A stretch of DNA of 64,000 nt from SAR324 cluster bacterium REDSEA-S27_B3 (GCA_001627865.1 LUQO01000051.1:1-64000), one strand, 5' to 3'; shown: positions 43,568 through 53,664, numbered from the stretch's first letter. Translations and numbers: made by a program. Notes: generated from the sequence alone by a model not told the origin.

Positions 43568-44797
43568 GTGAACAATCACATCATAGTCTCCAACGTCAGC
43601 GACGCACCTTTTGCTCTTGGTGTAGGCTATGCCCATTCCCAGCAAACTGACATTTCCGATATTATTGCTCTTAAAACGTTTATCAACAACGAGTTTTGTC
43701 CCAGATTTTTACAGGACCATGTTACTGAAGAAACACTTGGTCATGGACTGGAGGGCAAGTCAGTCTACATCGTTTCTTCTCACTCTGCATATTATTCTCG
43801 CAACGAGCTGGCTATGCGCAATTATTTAATTGCTTCTGCAGCCAAGGAGAATGGAGCAGAATTTGTTGCTTTAGTTGAACCTGATTTATTTTACTCTGCT
43901 CAGGACCGTGGTCCAAGAACCCTTGATCATCCGCAGGTTACAGATTTTGCTTCACGAGAAAAATTTGTCGGACAGCCATGTTCTGCGGAAATGTACGCGC
44001 AGCTGTTAAGAACATCGGGGGTCGACTGCGTGATGACTGTTCATAACCATAAACCTGAAGTGATGAGTAACATATATCAGAATGTCTATCCTGAAGGGAA
44101 TATACGTAATATTCCAACACTGTTGAATTTAGACATTTCCCCCCTGATTGCAAACTATATCCTCCGATCAGGATTGGTAAGACTCTGGAATTATGGTGAA
44201 CATGTTGGGTTTGTCGCCCCGGATGAAGGAGCAATGGATTTTGTCAGCCGTGTCAGAGAGTTCAGCGGACTTCATAATTCTGTAATGGTCACATTCAGAA
44301 AAACACGCAGCGGACAGCGTGACGTTTCACTGGACATAAGTGATGACGTGGAACAGTTGAAAGGCCGTGATGTTTTCATTCTGGATGACATGGTACGCAC
44401 TGGAGGAACAATTGCGGCAAATATCAGTGCAATTGCGGAGTCAAAACAATGCCATCCGGAAAATATTTTCTTCTACAGCACTCATACATCAATCTCTCCT
44501 GAAGCACGAGAAAACCTGAATTCTCCTTACCTGAATCAATTCATAACCAGCAACACCATTCCAGGTGTGCTGAATCGTGATGTTCAGGGTCGTCTCCGAA
44601 AAAAAATTGTGGTTTTGAAAATTGAAAAATGGATTGCTAACGCAATCAGACATTGTCTGGAAGAAGCACAACTTCCGGAAGACATTTATGGAATTAATTC
44701 TGTTACACAATCTGATGAACTTTACGAAGTTGATCTCTCCACAAAAAATCCCCTGCATAATAAATCCCGCGTTCAACAATATGAACTAACAATCTAA
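43568..44797 (+). CDS. Ribose-phosphate pyrophosphokinase-like protein, extended
   Basis: A 409-residue phosphoribosyltransferase-fold protein starting at GTG. Residues about 40-330 resemble PRPP synthetases: an N-terminal half with VYIVSSHSAYYSRNELAMRNYLIASAAKENGAEFVAL and HNHKPEVMSNIY, then MVTFRKTRSGQRDVSLDI near 240-257 and the PRPP-binding loop VFILDDMVRTGGTIAANISAI near 272-292. It is about 90 residues longer than ordinary Prs, with a long N-terminal stretch and a C-terminal extension after residue 330. It could be a true PRPP synthetase or a divergent paralogue. It lies 46 bp after proS and 2 bp before trkA. Confidence 0.7.
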   Translation: MNNHIIVSNVSDAPFALGVGYAHSQQTDISDIIALKTFINNEFCPRFLQDHVTEETLGHGLEGKSVYIVSSHSAYYSRNELAMRNYLIASAAKENGAEFVALVEPDLFYSAQDRGPRTLDHPQVTDFASREKFVGQPCSAEMYAQLLRTSGVDCVMTVHNHKPEVMSNIYQNVYPEGNIRNIPTLLNLDISPLIANYILRSGLVRLWNYGEHVGFVAPDEGAMDFVSRVREFSGLHNSVMVTFRKTRSGQRDVSLDISDDVEQLKGRDVFILDDMVRTGGTIAANISAIAESKQCHPENIFFYSTHTSISPEARENLNSPYLNQFITSNTIPGVLNRDVQGRLRKKIVVLKIEKWIANAIRHCLEEAQLPEDIYGINSVTQSDELYEVDLSTKNPLHNKSRVQQYELTI

Positions 44798-44799
44798 AC

Positions 44800-46188
44800 A
44801 TGGCCAAAGACGAAAATACGCTTATCCTGGGAATAGGCGGAGTGGGAATGCACCTGGCACAGCGTTTGGTCCATGAAGGATATCCTGTGACAGTTATTGA
44901 ATCTGATTCTGAACTGCTGGAAAACGCTTCTGAATCTTTGGACGCACGTCTGATATGTGGAAATGCAACTCAGCTTTCAAGCTGGCGTGACGCTAAAGCT
45001 GAAGATATGGGATTGATGATTGCTGCCACAAATAATGATTCCACTAACATGTTGTCATCATTGATTGCAGACAAATTTGGTATTGAGCGAAAAATTGTCC
45101 GGGCACGCTCGATTGATTTTATGGACGAAAGCATTTTTTCTCCGGATGAACTGAAAATTGATTTGATGGTTCATCCGGAAGAACTGGTGGCTCAGGAAAT
45201 AAACCGACTGGTTAAAAGGGCCTCATGTAATGACCTCACTCCAGTAGGAGAAGGTAATATGCACGTTCTTGCTATGAGGATTAACGAATACTCCCCGCTG
45301 CTTTCCAAAACACCCAAAGAACTATCCACAACACATACTGAATTTTTTTTCAGGGTTGTTGCTATCGCCCGTGGAATTTCAACTATAATTCCACAGGCAG
45401 AGGAACAAATTCGGCCATTCGATCAAGTTTTCATCATGTCCCGTAAAGAAGATATGAAGCCATTAATGGATATGATGCAAGTTGATGATAAAAAAATCGA
45501 ATGCCTGATGATACTTGGCGGTGGTTTGGTAGGAAGGAGGGTTGCACAGCTGTTGGAAAAGGAAGTAGAGATAAAACTTATTGAAAATAATCCGGATCGT
45601 GCTGAAGAGCTGGCTTCTGATTTGAAACACACCCAGGTTATACACGGTGATGGAACTGACGCAAATGTGCTGGTTATGTCCGGACTGGATACTACTGAAT
45701 CTTTCATTGCCACCACCGGTGACAATGAAACAAACATTGTAAGTTGTCTATTGGCCAAACATTTAATGAACAGGAATAATCGAGATCCTCAAGGTGGTTA
45801 TGGAAAAACTATTGCCTTGGTAAACAAGGAAGATTACCTTGTTTTAGCATCCACGATCGGCTTGGATATTGCCCTTAACGCAAAAATATCTGCCGCCAAT
45901 GAAATTCTCAAATTCGTACGGCGTAATGAACTTTTGTCTGTGGCGCATCTTCACGGAGTTGACGCTGAAGTCATAGAGCTTATAGCTGCACCCGGCTCAG
46001 AAATTGCAGGTAAACCATTGAAAAACTTAGCGAGATACTTTCGCCAGCATAACATTTTGATCGGAGGTGTCGAGCAGGACGGAGTTTGGAAAGTCGCTGT
46101 AGGCACAACCGAAATTCAGCCGCAGAACAGGGTAGTTGCCGTATGTTCCTCTCAATACCTCAATAAAGTAAGGCAGTTATTTACTTGA
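44800..46188 (+). CDS. trkA: TrkA-type potassium uptake regulatory protein
   Basis: A 462-residue cytoplasmic protein with two RCK units, each an NAD-binding TrkA-N fold followed by a TrkA-C lobe. First unit: LILGIGGVGMHLAQRLVHEG near 7-26 and an acidic strand VTVIESDSELLENA. Second unit: CLMILGGGLVGRRVAQLLEKEVEIKLIENNPDRAEELA near 226-263, then HGDGTDANVLVMSGLDTTESFIATTGDNETNI. The C-terminal TrkA-C domain ends near QNRVVAVCSS. TrkA binds and gates the TrkH/TrkG potassium channel, but no trkH is adjacent. It begins 2 bp after the upstream gene, so it is cotranscribed with it. Confidence 0.88.
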   Translation: MAKDENTLILGIGGVGMHLAQRLVHEGYPVTVIESDSELLENASESLDARLICGNATQLSSWRDAKAEDMGLMIAATNNDSTNMLSSLIADKFGIERKIVRARSIDFMDESIFSPDELKIDLMVHPEELVAQEINRLVKRASCNDLTPVGEGNMHVLAMRINEYSPLLSKTPKELSTTHTEFFFRVVAIARGISTIIPQAEEQIRPFDQVFIMSRKEDMKPLMDMMQVDDKKIECLMILGGGLVGRRVAQLLEKEVEIKLIENNPDRAEELASDLKHTQVIHGDGTDANVLVMSGLDTTESFIATTGDNETNIVSCLLAKHLMNRNNRDPQGGYGKTIALVNKEDYLVLASTIGLDIALNAKISAANEILKFVRRNELLSVAHLHGVDAEVIELIAAPGSEIAGKPLKNLARYFRQHNILIGGVEQDGVWKVAVGTTEIQPQNRVVAVCSSQYLNKVRQLFT

Positions 46189-46278
46189 AATAATTACTTT
46201 TCTTACCCGCCAAACCATTTTTCATTTTTATTTCAATTAATCCTACCATTATTAATTGAATGTGTATATACTGTTTCA

Positions 46279-46611
46279 ATGAAACTACTGTTGTATGTTC
46301 TAACAGTACTGTTAATCATTGCAGCTGGAGGATGCAGCCAGGAGCGCAGGTATGTATATCCCTCAGATAAACGTCTTGAATTGCAGAGGGTATGCCGTGC
46401 TGTAAGTGCCAGAAATACAAATAGATTCATGGTTTTATTGGGTAAAATTTACCCCCTGAATAATGACGGAAGGACCGCAGCGCTGGAAGAAATTAGCACA
46501 AAACTGGAAGACGCAGGGTATTTTTGCGGACCTTATCGTTTAAGGAATGCGCCATGCCCTGTTGGGTATAATAGAAGAATTGACAAATCAACTTGTTCTT
46601 TTTCAAGGTAA
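46279..46611 (+). CDS. Small putative lipoprotein
   Basis: A 110-residue exported protein. Residues 1-19 are hydrophobic (LLLYVLTVLLIIAAGGC), and the cysteine at 19 resembles a lipobox, although the preceding A-G-G is not the standard L-x-x-C. The mature part has a basic helix (RRYVYPSDKRLELQRVCRAVSARNTNRF) and four more cysteines near the end (YFCGPYRLRNAPCPVGYN, CSFSR) that could form disulphides. I do not recognise a family. It lies 90 bp after trkA and 217 bp before ftsA. Confidence 0.55.
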   Translation: MKLLLYVLTVLLIIAAGGCSQERRYVYPSDKRLELQRVCRAVSARNTNRFMVLLGKIYPLNNDGRTAALEEISTKLEDAGYFCGPYRLRNAPCPVGYNRRIDKSTCSFSR

Positions 46612-46828
46612 GGTATTGAAATTATTTATATATTATTAAAGTATTTTTTTTACCATACGACATAATATCAAACAAAATTCTTTTTTAATCTAATCCCTTT
46701 TATAATTAATTCAGCTCAGTCGGAACGTAGTCAAAACATGGACAGTAAATTGCACTCGACCAAGAGTTCGTCTTATTTATTATCAAATTTTGCAATAAGC
46801 ACAGGAAATTTTCAGTCGAGGAGCATGG

Positions 46829-48070
46829 ATGCCATCGAACTCTAAAAGCAATAACCTGATCGTGGGGCTGGATATCGGCACCACAAAAATCTGTGCAATT
46901 GCAGTTGAGGGCGATGATATTGAAGCATTGAATGTCGTAGGTGTGGGCACGGCAAAATCAGAAGGTCTGCGTAAAGGAGTTGTCGTCAACATTGAAAAGA
47001 CAGTCAGGGCTATTAAGAAGGCGGTTGAAGAATGTGAATTAATGTGTGGAGCACAAATACGCTCAGTATATGCAGGAATCGCGGGGCATCACATCAGGGG
47101 GCAAAACAGCCGGGGTATGGTCACGGTTTATCATAACCGTATTGTCACAGATGAAGATATCCGCCGGGTAATAGACGCTGCCCAGGTTTTGATTCCGAAT
47201 GACAGAGAAGTATTACATATTCTTCCTCAGGAATTCATTGTGGATGATCAGGATGGAGTACAAAATCCGCTTGGAATGGCGGCGGCACGTTTAGAGGTAA
47301 ATGTTCACATTGTAACCGGTTCAGTAACCTCCGCGCAAAATATTATTAAATGCTGTAACCAGTCAGGACTGGACGTTGAAGATATAGTGCTGGAACCTTT
47401 GTCCTCCAGTCAGGCTGTGCTTAGTCCGGATGAGCAGGAAGTTGGTGTTGTACTGGTTGACATAGGCGGCGGTACCACAGATGTCACCATATATTCCGAA
47501 GGCAGTATTGTTCATACCGCAGTTTTGGCTTTGGGTGGAAATCACTTAACACACGACATTGCAATTGGTTTGGGCGCCCCACTTCATGAAGCAGAAGATA
47601 TAAAGCATAATTTCGGAGTGGCAATGACCAGCATGGTTGATGAAGATGAAATGATTGACGTTCCAAGTGTTGGAGGTCGTAATAACCGTACAATGAAAAA
47701 ACGTGTACTTGCAAGCATCATCGAGGATCGTTTCAGAGAAATTTTTGAATTGATTGCTCATGAAATTGAGAAAACCCACTTTCACACTTTAATGGCATCA
47801 GGAGTCGTAATTACAGGAGGCACATGCATCATGCCCGGGGCAGACCAACTTGCATCACAAGTATTAAATTTACCGGTACGTGTGGGATTTCCGGAAAATA
47901 TTACAGGATTACGGGAAATGATATATTCACCCAAATATGCGACCAGCGTAGGACTTGTACGATATGGAATTACAAGCAATCAAGGGAAATTGAACTTTGC
48001 GGGTGATGATACAAATCTCTTTCATAAGGTATCCAGAAGAATGAAAGACTGGATGCAAAATTTCTTTTAG
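46829..48070 (+). CDS. ftsA: Cell division protein FtsA
   Basis: A 413-residue actin-like protein that tethers FtsZ to the membrane. The phosphate-1 motif GLDIGTTKICAIAVEG lies near 11-26, the SHS2 insertion region near 84-165, phosphate-2 VVLVDIGGGTTDVTIY near 208-223, and the adenosine motif VVITGGTCIMPG near 325-336. The C-terminal MKDWMQNFF is the amphipathic membrane-targeting helix. GAGGAG precedes the ATG. It is followed by ftsZ, but no ftsQ, ddlB or mur gene precedes it, so the usual division cluster is broken up here. Confidence 0.93.
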   Translation: MPSNSKSNNLIVGLDIGTTKICAIAVEGDDIEALNVVGVGTAKSEGLRKGVVVNIEKTVRAIKKAVEECELMCGAQIRSVYAGIAGHHIRGQNSRGMVTVYHNRIVTDEDIRRVIDAAQVLIPNDREVLHILPQEFIVDDQDGVQNPLGMAAARLEVNVHIVTGSVTSAQNIIKCCNQSGLDVEDIVLEPLSSSQAVLSPDEQEVGVVLVDIGGGTTDVTIYSEGSIVHTAVLALGGNHLTHDIAIGLGAPLHEAEDIKHNFGVAMTSMVDEDEMIDVPSVGGRNNRTMKKRVLASIIEDRFREIFELIAHEIEKTHFHTLMASGVVITGGTCIMPGADQLASQVLNLPVRVGFPENITGLREMIYSPKYATSVGLVRYGITSNQGKLNFAGDDTNLFHKVSRRMKDWMQNFF

Positions 48071-48125
48071 TATTTAATCTTATTCTAAGAATAAACCTTA
48101 TTCATTGTAAATAATGGGGGCCAAA

Positions 48126-49904
48126 ATGCTTAATTTTTCTGATATCCAGCCTATTCGTGATGACACACCAAGCATTAAAGTAGTTGGAGTTGGCGGTGGC
48201 GGTGGTAACGCCGTAAATCGCATGATTCAATCAGGTGTTCAAGGTGTGGAGTTCATTGCGGCAAACACTGATTTGCAGGATTTAAGAAAATCTTTGGCGC
48301 CACAGAAACTTCAGATCGGCAGTCAATGTTCACGTGGATTGGGAGCAGGAGCAAAACCGGAAATTGGTCGTAATGCGGCTTTGGAAAGCATTGATGAAAT
48401 CAGAGATTCACTTCATGGCGCTGATATGGTTTTCCTAGCGGCAGGTATGGGTGGAGGAACCGGTACCGGGGGAACTCCGATAGTCGCTCAGATAGCACAA
48501 GATATGAAAGCACTTACAGTAGGTGTTGTTACACTGCCTTTTAACTTTGAGGCAAAAAGACGGAGAAAGGTTGCAAACGGAGGGGTACTTGAATTGAGAG
48601 ATCGTGTTGACACACTGATTGTTGTACCAAATGAAAACTTATTCAGTATCATCAACAGACGAACACCTATGACAGAAGCCTTTGGTTATGCTGACGAAGT
48701 GCTGCGTCAAGGAGTTCAAGGAATCTCAGACCTGATCACCAGGGACGGACTGGTAAATTTAGACTTTGCGGATGTCAGGACAGTAATGGCTAATAAAGGA
48801 AAGGCTGTAATGGGTACCGGACTTGCCTCAGGAGAAAATAGAGCAAGACATGCTGCAGAACAAGCTCTGCATAGTCCTCTGTTAAACGACAATAGAATTG
48901 ATGGCGCACGTGGGATATTGATCAATGTGGTCGGAGGGGTATCAATGGGCATGCAGGAAGTTGATGAAGCATCAACTTTCATTAAGGAACATGGTCACAA
49001 AGACGCTGATATTATCTGGGGTGCAGCTATTAATCCGGATTTTGAGGATCAAATGATGATCACTGTTATTGCAACAGGTTTTGATGAAAATGATGATGCC
49101 GGTGCGAAAAAATCTATCTCAAGCATTCCGGCAATGCCATTTGAAGCTCTGGCAGAAACAACAGGACATTCAAATTCAGAGAATGAAGTAGAAGTAGGTA
49201 CATTAAAGATTGAACTTGAAAAGAAAACAGAAGTTACATCTGAACCTTATAACGGTGGTAAAAATTATATGGTTGAATCTCAAACTACTGAAGATGTTCA
49301 AATTTCTGAAGTATCAGAGGCAACGACAAACTCCGATTCAGATACATTCAATAAAGAAAAAGCAGACGATGAATTTGTTTTAAGTGATGATGATGATGAT
49401 TCGAGACTTATTTCCGAGCAGCCAGTTCAAGATGAAGAAAATGCCAATGATGAGGTAAATGAATTTTCATCAGAATCATCAGAAAATCAAAAAAATGAAA
49501 ATGATCAAGAAAAGTTTATTAGTAATCAATCAAGCGAGACTGACCAAATAGAAGATGAAAGTACAAACTCTTCGGAATCATACGAAAATGATGAGGATCA
49601 GACATCATTTCAGGACCTTCCGCTGGACATAACATCCTCTAATTTAATTGATGCTGAAACATACTCAATTCATGATCCATCAGGAGATTCAACAGAACTC
49701 AATGGAAAGGAAATGCCTGTAACAAATTCTCTTTCCTACCCAGATCTTCTTTCAGAAAAAGAAAATGAAACTGAGACCAGCGAAGTTGAAACAAGCCCAC
49801 TTATACCGGAATGGGCAAATCAAATTGATAATCCAGCGTTTTTTCAGAATCTGGACATACCTACTTTTCTAAGAAGACGAGGATCTAACCGTCCCCGACA
49901 ATAA
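48126..49904 (+). CDS. ftsZ: Cell division protein FtsZ with a long acidic linker
   Basis: A 592-residue tubulin homologue that forms the division ring. The ATG at 48126 is preferred to one at 48114 because GGGGG lies ahead of it. The GTPase domain is intact: [16 protein letters not shown] near 18-33, the tubulin signature GGGTGTGG near 108-115, and [17 protein letters not shown] near 299-315. A linker of roughly 250 residues follows, very rich in Asp, Glu, Ser and Asn and likely disordered, then the C-terminal peptide [16 protein letters not shown] that binds FtsA. Most bacterial FtsZ proteins are under 450 residues, so the linker is unusual. The gene lies 55 bp after ftsA. Confidence 0.93.
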   Translation: MLNFSDIQPIRDDTPSIKVVGVGGGGGNAVNRMIQSGVQGVEFIAANTDLQDLRKSLAPQKLQIGSQCSRGLGAGAKPEIGRNAALESIDEIRDSLHGADMVFLAAGMGGGTGTGGTPIVAQIAQDMKALTVGVVTLPFNFEAKRRRKVANGGVLELRDRVDTLIVVPNENLFSIINRRTPMTEAFGYADEVLRQGVQGISDLITRDGLVNLDFADVRTVMANKGKAVMGTGLASGENRARHAAEQALHSPLLNDNRIDGARGILINVVGGVSMGMQEVDEASTFIKEHGHKDADIIWGAAINPDFEDQMMITVIATGFDENDDAGAKKSISSIPAMPFEALAETTGHSNSENEVEVGTLKIELEKKTEVTSEPYNGGKNYMVESQTTEDVQISEVSEATTNSDSDTFNKEKADDEFVLSDDDDDSRLISEQPVQDEENANDEVNEFSSESSENQKNENDQEKFISNQSSETDQIEDESTNSSESYENDEDQTSFQDLPLDITSSNLIDAETYSIHDPSGDSTELNGKEMPVTNSLSYPDLLSEKENETETSEVETSPLIPEWANQIDNPAFFQNLDIPTFLRRRGSNRPRQ

Positions 49905-50123
49905 AAAACTTGTAGTTATTTTTCTTTTTTATTATGCTTGGCTTCATAGTCAAAAAGCTGAGAGTGAAAGAAAAATTTCACGGTTCTTTTGAGTGATCAC
50001 AAGTTACTTCCAGAGTACTTTTACTGTCAGCTTCTGACATAATTCCCTAAATTTTTTATTTATAATTTTCCTGGTTTAGTAATTTAAATCAGGTTTTCAT
50101 TAGTGTTTTTTTCATTGTTTATT

Positions 50124-50999
50124 ATGAAGACTATTCGCTTACTGCACACTTCTATACTGGGACTTTTAGGAGGAGTCGTTGGCTGGACTCTACTGCAAAG
50201 CGGGTTTAACATTTCTGTTGCTCTATCCACAACAGTATTTCCAGAATATAATTTCTTTTTGTTTAATAAAATTAATTATGAAGGGGCTTTAATTGGTCTC
50301 GGACTGGGAATGATTCTACAGGCCAGAGCTTCATTATTGCATCATCATGATTTGATGCGTATTTTGTTCAAAATGTTTATAGGTGCTATTTCAGGGACAA
50401 TTATAGGACTAGTTTGCTTTGGATTTGGAAACTTCTTGCAGACAGTACATATTTCACCTTTGGTTAGCCGTATTACAAGTTGGACACTTTTAGGATTATC
50501 AATTACAGGAGCCTCCCAGTTGTTTTGCTCTGCTTCAGGTTTTTTGGGACCGCGAATTCTAAGCGGTGCTGCCGGAGGGCTAATCGGGGGTGGAATTTTT
50601 GAAATTTTGCTGCAGTATCAATTGACCGGACCAGAACACCTTGTAGGGCTGGTTCTTAGCGGTTTTTGCATCTTTTTAATTATTGGAATTACAGAAAATA
50701 GTGTTACTTCCTTTGCTTTAAGAGTTTTAACTGGCAGTCAGGAAGGTCAAATATTTCTACTAGATCAAAATAGATTTACCTTGGGATACAGTTCACAAAA
50801 TGATTTTACTCTACGGGGTTACGCAGAAGTTTGTGAATTACATGCACACATTTTCAAAAAAGGGAATCAAATTTATATTGAAAGTGCTGATGCAGGTGGA
50901 GATGTACTTGTGAACTATCGTTTGGTCGATCAACAATCCATGAAAAAAGGAGATGTGATTAAAATTGGTACCGCGCTGTTGCAGTACTATGAAATCTAA
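50124..50999 (+). CDS. Membrane protein with a C-terminal FHA-like domain
   Basis: A 291-residue protein with five or six predicted membrane helices in the first 200 residues (for example LGLLGGVVGWTLLQSGF, ALIGLGLGMILQA, FIGAISGTIIGLVCFGF and GAAGGLIGGGIFEILLQ) and a C-terminal domain near 205-291. That domain (GQIFLLDQNRFTLGYSSQNDFTLRG to ALLQYYEI) has the strands of a forkhead-associated fold, but the conserved serine/arginine/asparagine positions are weak. The start is uncertain; a GTG at 50103 is also in frame, and neither has a good binding site. It overlaps the next FHA gene by one base. Confidence 0.65.
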   Translation: MKTIRLLHTSILGLLGGVVGWTLLQSGFNISVALSTTVFPEYNFFLFNKINYEGALIGLGLGMILQARASLLHHHDLMRILFKMFIGAISGTIIGLVCFGFGNFLQTVHISPLVSRITSWTLLGLSITGASQLFCSASGFLGPRILSGAAGGLIGGGIFEILLQYQLTGPEHLVGLVLSGFCIFLIIGITENSVTSFALRVLTGSQEGQIFLLDQNRFTLGYSSQNDFTLRGYAEVCELHAHIFKKGNQIYIESADAGGDVLVNYRLVDQQSMKKGDVIKIGTALLQYYEI

Positions 51000-52021
51000 T
51001 GATCTCTCACATTGGTCGATCTTTGCTGGCATGCGTGCTTAGTGCATGCCTGCATTTTTTCGGACTGTTCAAAATAAAATCCCTTCTGGCTGCAGAACAG
51101 CTAGATGAGAGAAAAAAATTGAATCTCGACGAATCTCCTCCCGAGATACTTGATTTATTCTATCAAGATCAGTTTTTCCTCAAAATAAGTCCGGACACTA
51201 CTCTGACAATTACAGAGTCCCTTCTGGTTTTTGCAGGCATAATTTTACTTAAATTTGTTCTGTGGGTTCTGCAAAAACCAAGAGTCAGCACTCCTTCCGG
51301 ACCAGTCTTTCAATTATTAAATCTTGGTGAGCATGGACTTTTAATTCAATTAAAATCTGAAGTTCAAACTCTGGAGTTACTTTCCAAGATTAAAACCAGT
51401 AAGAAATACCGCTTATCAGCAAATTTAAACAGAGTAACTTTAACTCCTCACCTGAATACTTTTTTGCTTGAGGACAAGAACTATAAAAACGCACTACTGA
51501 TTAATCGAAGACGTTCTCATCGTATGGCTCTGTGCAATGATGATATATTGGATGTCGGGGAAATGATCTTACTTTACCGCAATCCCAATGTTTCCGGAAA
51601 CAACATTCAACGTCTTGATGATGGTAAACTGTTCCTGCCTTCTTCCAGTATAAAACCTAAAGGACCAGTTCAAAAAGGAACTCCAATATTAACACTCATC
51701 GGAAGCCAACAGGATTTCCCTCTAGTTCGTAATTTGAATACATTGGGAAAATCAAAATCCAATGATATAATTATTGAAAGTGATGAAATAGCCTTACGTC
51801 ACGTAAAAATATATAAGGTGGGAGAAACATGGAAAATTCAAAATTTGAATATTAATGAAACAACTTCAGTAAACGGCCGGCGAATTGATCAACGTTTGTT
51901 ACAGGATGGTGACGAAGTAACCGTAGGGGATGTCTCTTTCAAATTCAGTTTAAGCAAAGCTCCAATAAAGCAATTTCGCAGGCCAAGAGTTGAGACTGCT
52001 CAAAAGACACGTACGACTTAA
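50999..52021 (+). CDS. Membrane-anchored FHA-domain protein
   Basis: A 340-residue protein. An N-terminal hydrophobic segment (about 8-26) and a second helix near 67-85 anchor it. A first weak FHA-like region covers about 100-190 (NLGEHGLLIQLKSEVQ..). Residues about 235-325 form a clear FHA domain: FPLVRNLNTLGKSKSNDIIIESDEIALRHVKIY, then NETTSVNGRRIDQRLLQDGDEVTVGDVSFKF, with the typical G-K-S-x-x-N-D and S-x-x-H-like positions (here A-L-R-H). FHA domains bind phosphothreonine peptides. The ATG overlaps the upstream TAA at TAATG, so the two FHA genes are coupled. It is convergent with the secreted protein gene at 52.0-53.7 kb. Confidence 0.75.
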   Translation: MISHIGRSLLACVLSACLHFFGLFKIKSLLAAEQLDERKKLNLDESPPEILDLFYQDQFFLKISPDTTLTITESLLVFAGIILLKFVLWVLQKPRVSTPSGPVFQLLNLGEHGLLIQLKSEVQTLELLSKIKTSKKYRLSANLNRVTLTPHLNTFLLEDKNYKNALLINRRRSHRMALCNDDILDVGEMILLYRNPNVSGNNIQRLDDGKLFLPSSSIKPKGPVQKGTPILTLIGSQQDFPLVRNLNTLGKSKSNDIIIESDEIALRHVKIYKVGETWKIQNLNINETTSVNGRRIDQRLLQDGDEVTVGDVSFKFSLSKAPIKQFRRPRVETAQKTRTT

Positions 52022-53664
52022 TTTGCAATTAAAATATAACGGAAAGACTGGTAACTGCCCGCAACTCCATTTAGAAAACCTATCTCATCAGAAATCCTCA
52101 AATAAATAGCATTTCTATCAGCTGGTAATTTGTATTTAAAAGAAAATTGTTTTTTTCTTTTCAACAGGTAGGTTTTTAAGCGTTTGCGATTTTGGTCATA
52201 TAATGTCAGCTTTGGACGTAATTGAGTTGGTCCAAGACGATTCCATGTTATCTTTATAGATTTACTTTCATCCTTCGATCCATCTTCTTCGTAAGTTTTT
52301 ATCATGAACAATGTGCTGTCACCGCGATGCCTGATGTTGTCATATACAGTGCTTGCTAGTGGCAGGCTGTAGGTTTGTTTGAATGGACTTAATGGAACTT
52401 GCAGTTCAGGAACAGGCAAGTTTATTTCCTCAGATTCACTTTCAAAAAAATCACTTTCCTGAACCAACTCAAAAAATGGTTCCAAAGAGGCAGGCCTTTC
52501 ATTCCATTCAACATTCACAAAAAGCATATTTTCATCCCAATTCAAATAGCTAATTTTGAATGGGGCATCTGGAGGTGGAATAAATTCCTGAAATATATCA
52601 TCTTTCTTTCCTATAAAAAGAGCTCCATAAGAAACATAATTTTCTGAAATCACATCCAGTCGCAGGTTTTTCCAGCGAGGGTTATTTTGAAATAATGTCT
52701 TAATTAACTGCTGTTCTTGAATTGGGCCTGATATACCTTTGAATTTAAGCTTAACTTCTAATCCTGTACCAGCATAAATCGTCAAAGCTTTTTGAATCAG
52801 AGGAGTCCAGTTCAGCAACAACTTGTCAAGTATAGATGGAATGATGGCCTCGATCTGTCCTGCAGTGTAGGACATCATGGTTGATGCTCTTATTGAGCTA
52901 TTTGAGGATTCTTTCAGATCTGTTTGAGGAGACCAGAAAATGAGATCTGTGTTCAAATTATAATTTTGTGAATTATTTTCATCAGCAATAATATGCAACT
53001 TAAGTTCAAGTAAAGGCAAAGAATTTATATCAATTTCTTGCAATGTTTTGTCGGCTAACAGTTTAATCCTTGCGGGCAAGCCTGCTTCAAACGTAAGATA
53101 ATCTTCACTAACAAGGATTTCTTTGATACGAATTCGGTAGGGATTTAAACGAGTCCGAACTTGTTCCAAAAACAGATTTAATACTTCTGACTCTCGTAAT
53201 TCCTGATCTGCATTGTAAATCAGGAAATAATCCCGGAAAGAAATGCGTTCATTTTTAGTCGGCACCCCTAGTTTTCTGAAAGCAGCCAGTAATTGTGATT
53301 TAAAAATACGTGCTTCAATACTAATTATGAACTCACTGAGATCATGGGTACTGCCTTCGCTGATTACTCTAATTGACTCAATAAAGTTATCAGGTTTTTC
53401 AAAAAATATTTTCTGCAAAAGCGGTTTCAGAGAGTCAATACTATTATAATCAAGTAATCTTTCTACTGCTTGCATAACTGACTGCCCTTTAGCATCTTTT
53501 AGCGCGTCTGCTTTTGCTTTTACAAGATTATCTCGTTTTATAACAACAGTTGTTGCAGCACTTTCCACTAACAGGCTCTGCCCCATCAATGGGGCAATAA
53601 GGAATAGCCAAAGCAGCAATACCGCAATAGGTTTGCGAATATTTAACAACAAAAATCTAATCAT
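52018..53664 (-). CDS. Secreted protein with a FlgT-like N-terminal domain
   Basis: A 548-residue exported protein. Residues 1-29 are a signal peptide (AVLLLWLFLIAPLMGQ). The following segment (AATTVVIKRDNLVKAKADALKDA, near 36-58) resembles the N-terminal FlgT/LPP20-type repeat in which an alternating strand is followed by an alanine-rich helix. The rest, to FRYILIAN at the end, is a beta-rich region with no recognised motif. The start ATG shares its A with the stop of the upstream phosphohexomutase (TAATG), so the two are translationally coupled. A role at the cell surface is likely but unproven. Confidence 0.55.
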   Translation of the reverse strand: MIRFLLLNIRKPIAVLLLWLFLIAPLMGQSLLVESAATTVVIKRDNLVKAKADALKDAKGQSVMQAVERLLDYNSIDSLKPLLQKIFFEKPDNFIESIRVISEGSTHDLSEFIISIEARIFKSQLLAAFRKLGVPTKNERISFRDYFLIYNADQELRESEVLNLFLEQVRTRLNPYRIRIKEILVSEDYLTFEAGLPARIKLLADKTLQEIDINSLPLLELKLHIIADENNSQNYNLNTDLIFWSPQTDLKESSNSSIRASTMMSYTAGQIEAIIPSILDKLLLNWTPLIQKALTIYAGTGLEVKLKFKGISGPIQEQQLIKTLFQNNPRWKNLRLDVISENYVSYGALFIGKKDDIFQEFIPPPDAPFKISYLNWDENMLFVNVEWNERPASLEPFFELVQESDFFESESEEINLPVPELQVPLSPFKQTYSLPLASTVYDNIRHRGDSTLFMIKTYEEDGSKDESKSIKITWNRLGPTQLRPKLTLYDQNRKRLKTYLLKRKKQFSFKYKLPADRNAIYLRISDEIGFLNGVAGSYQSFRYILIAN

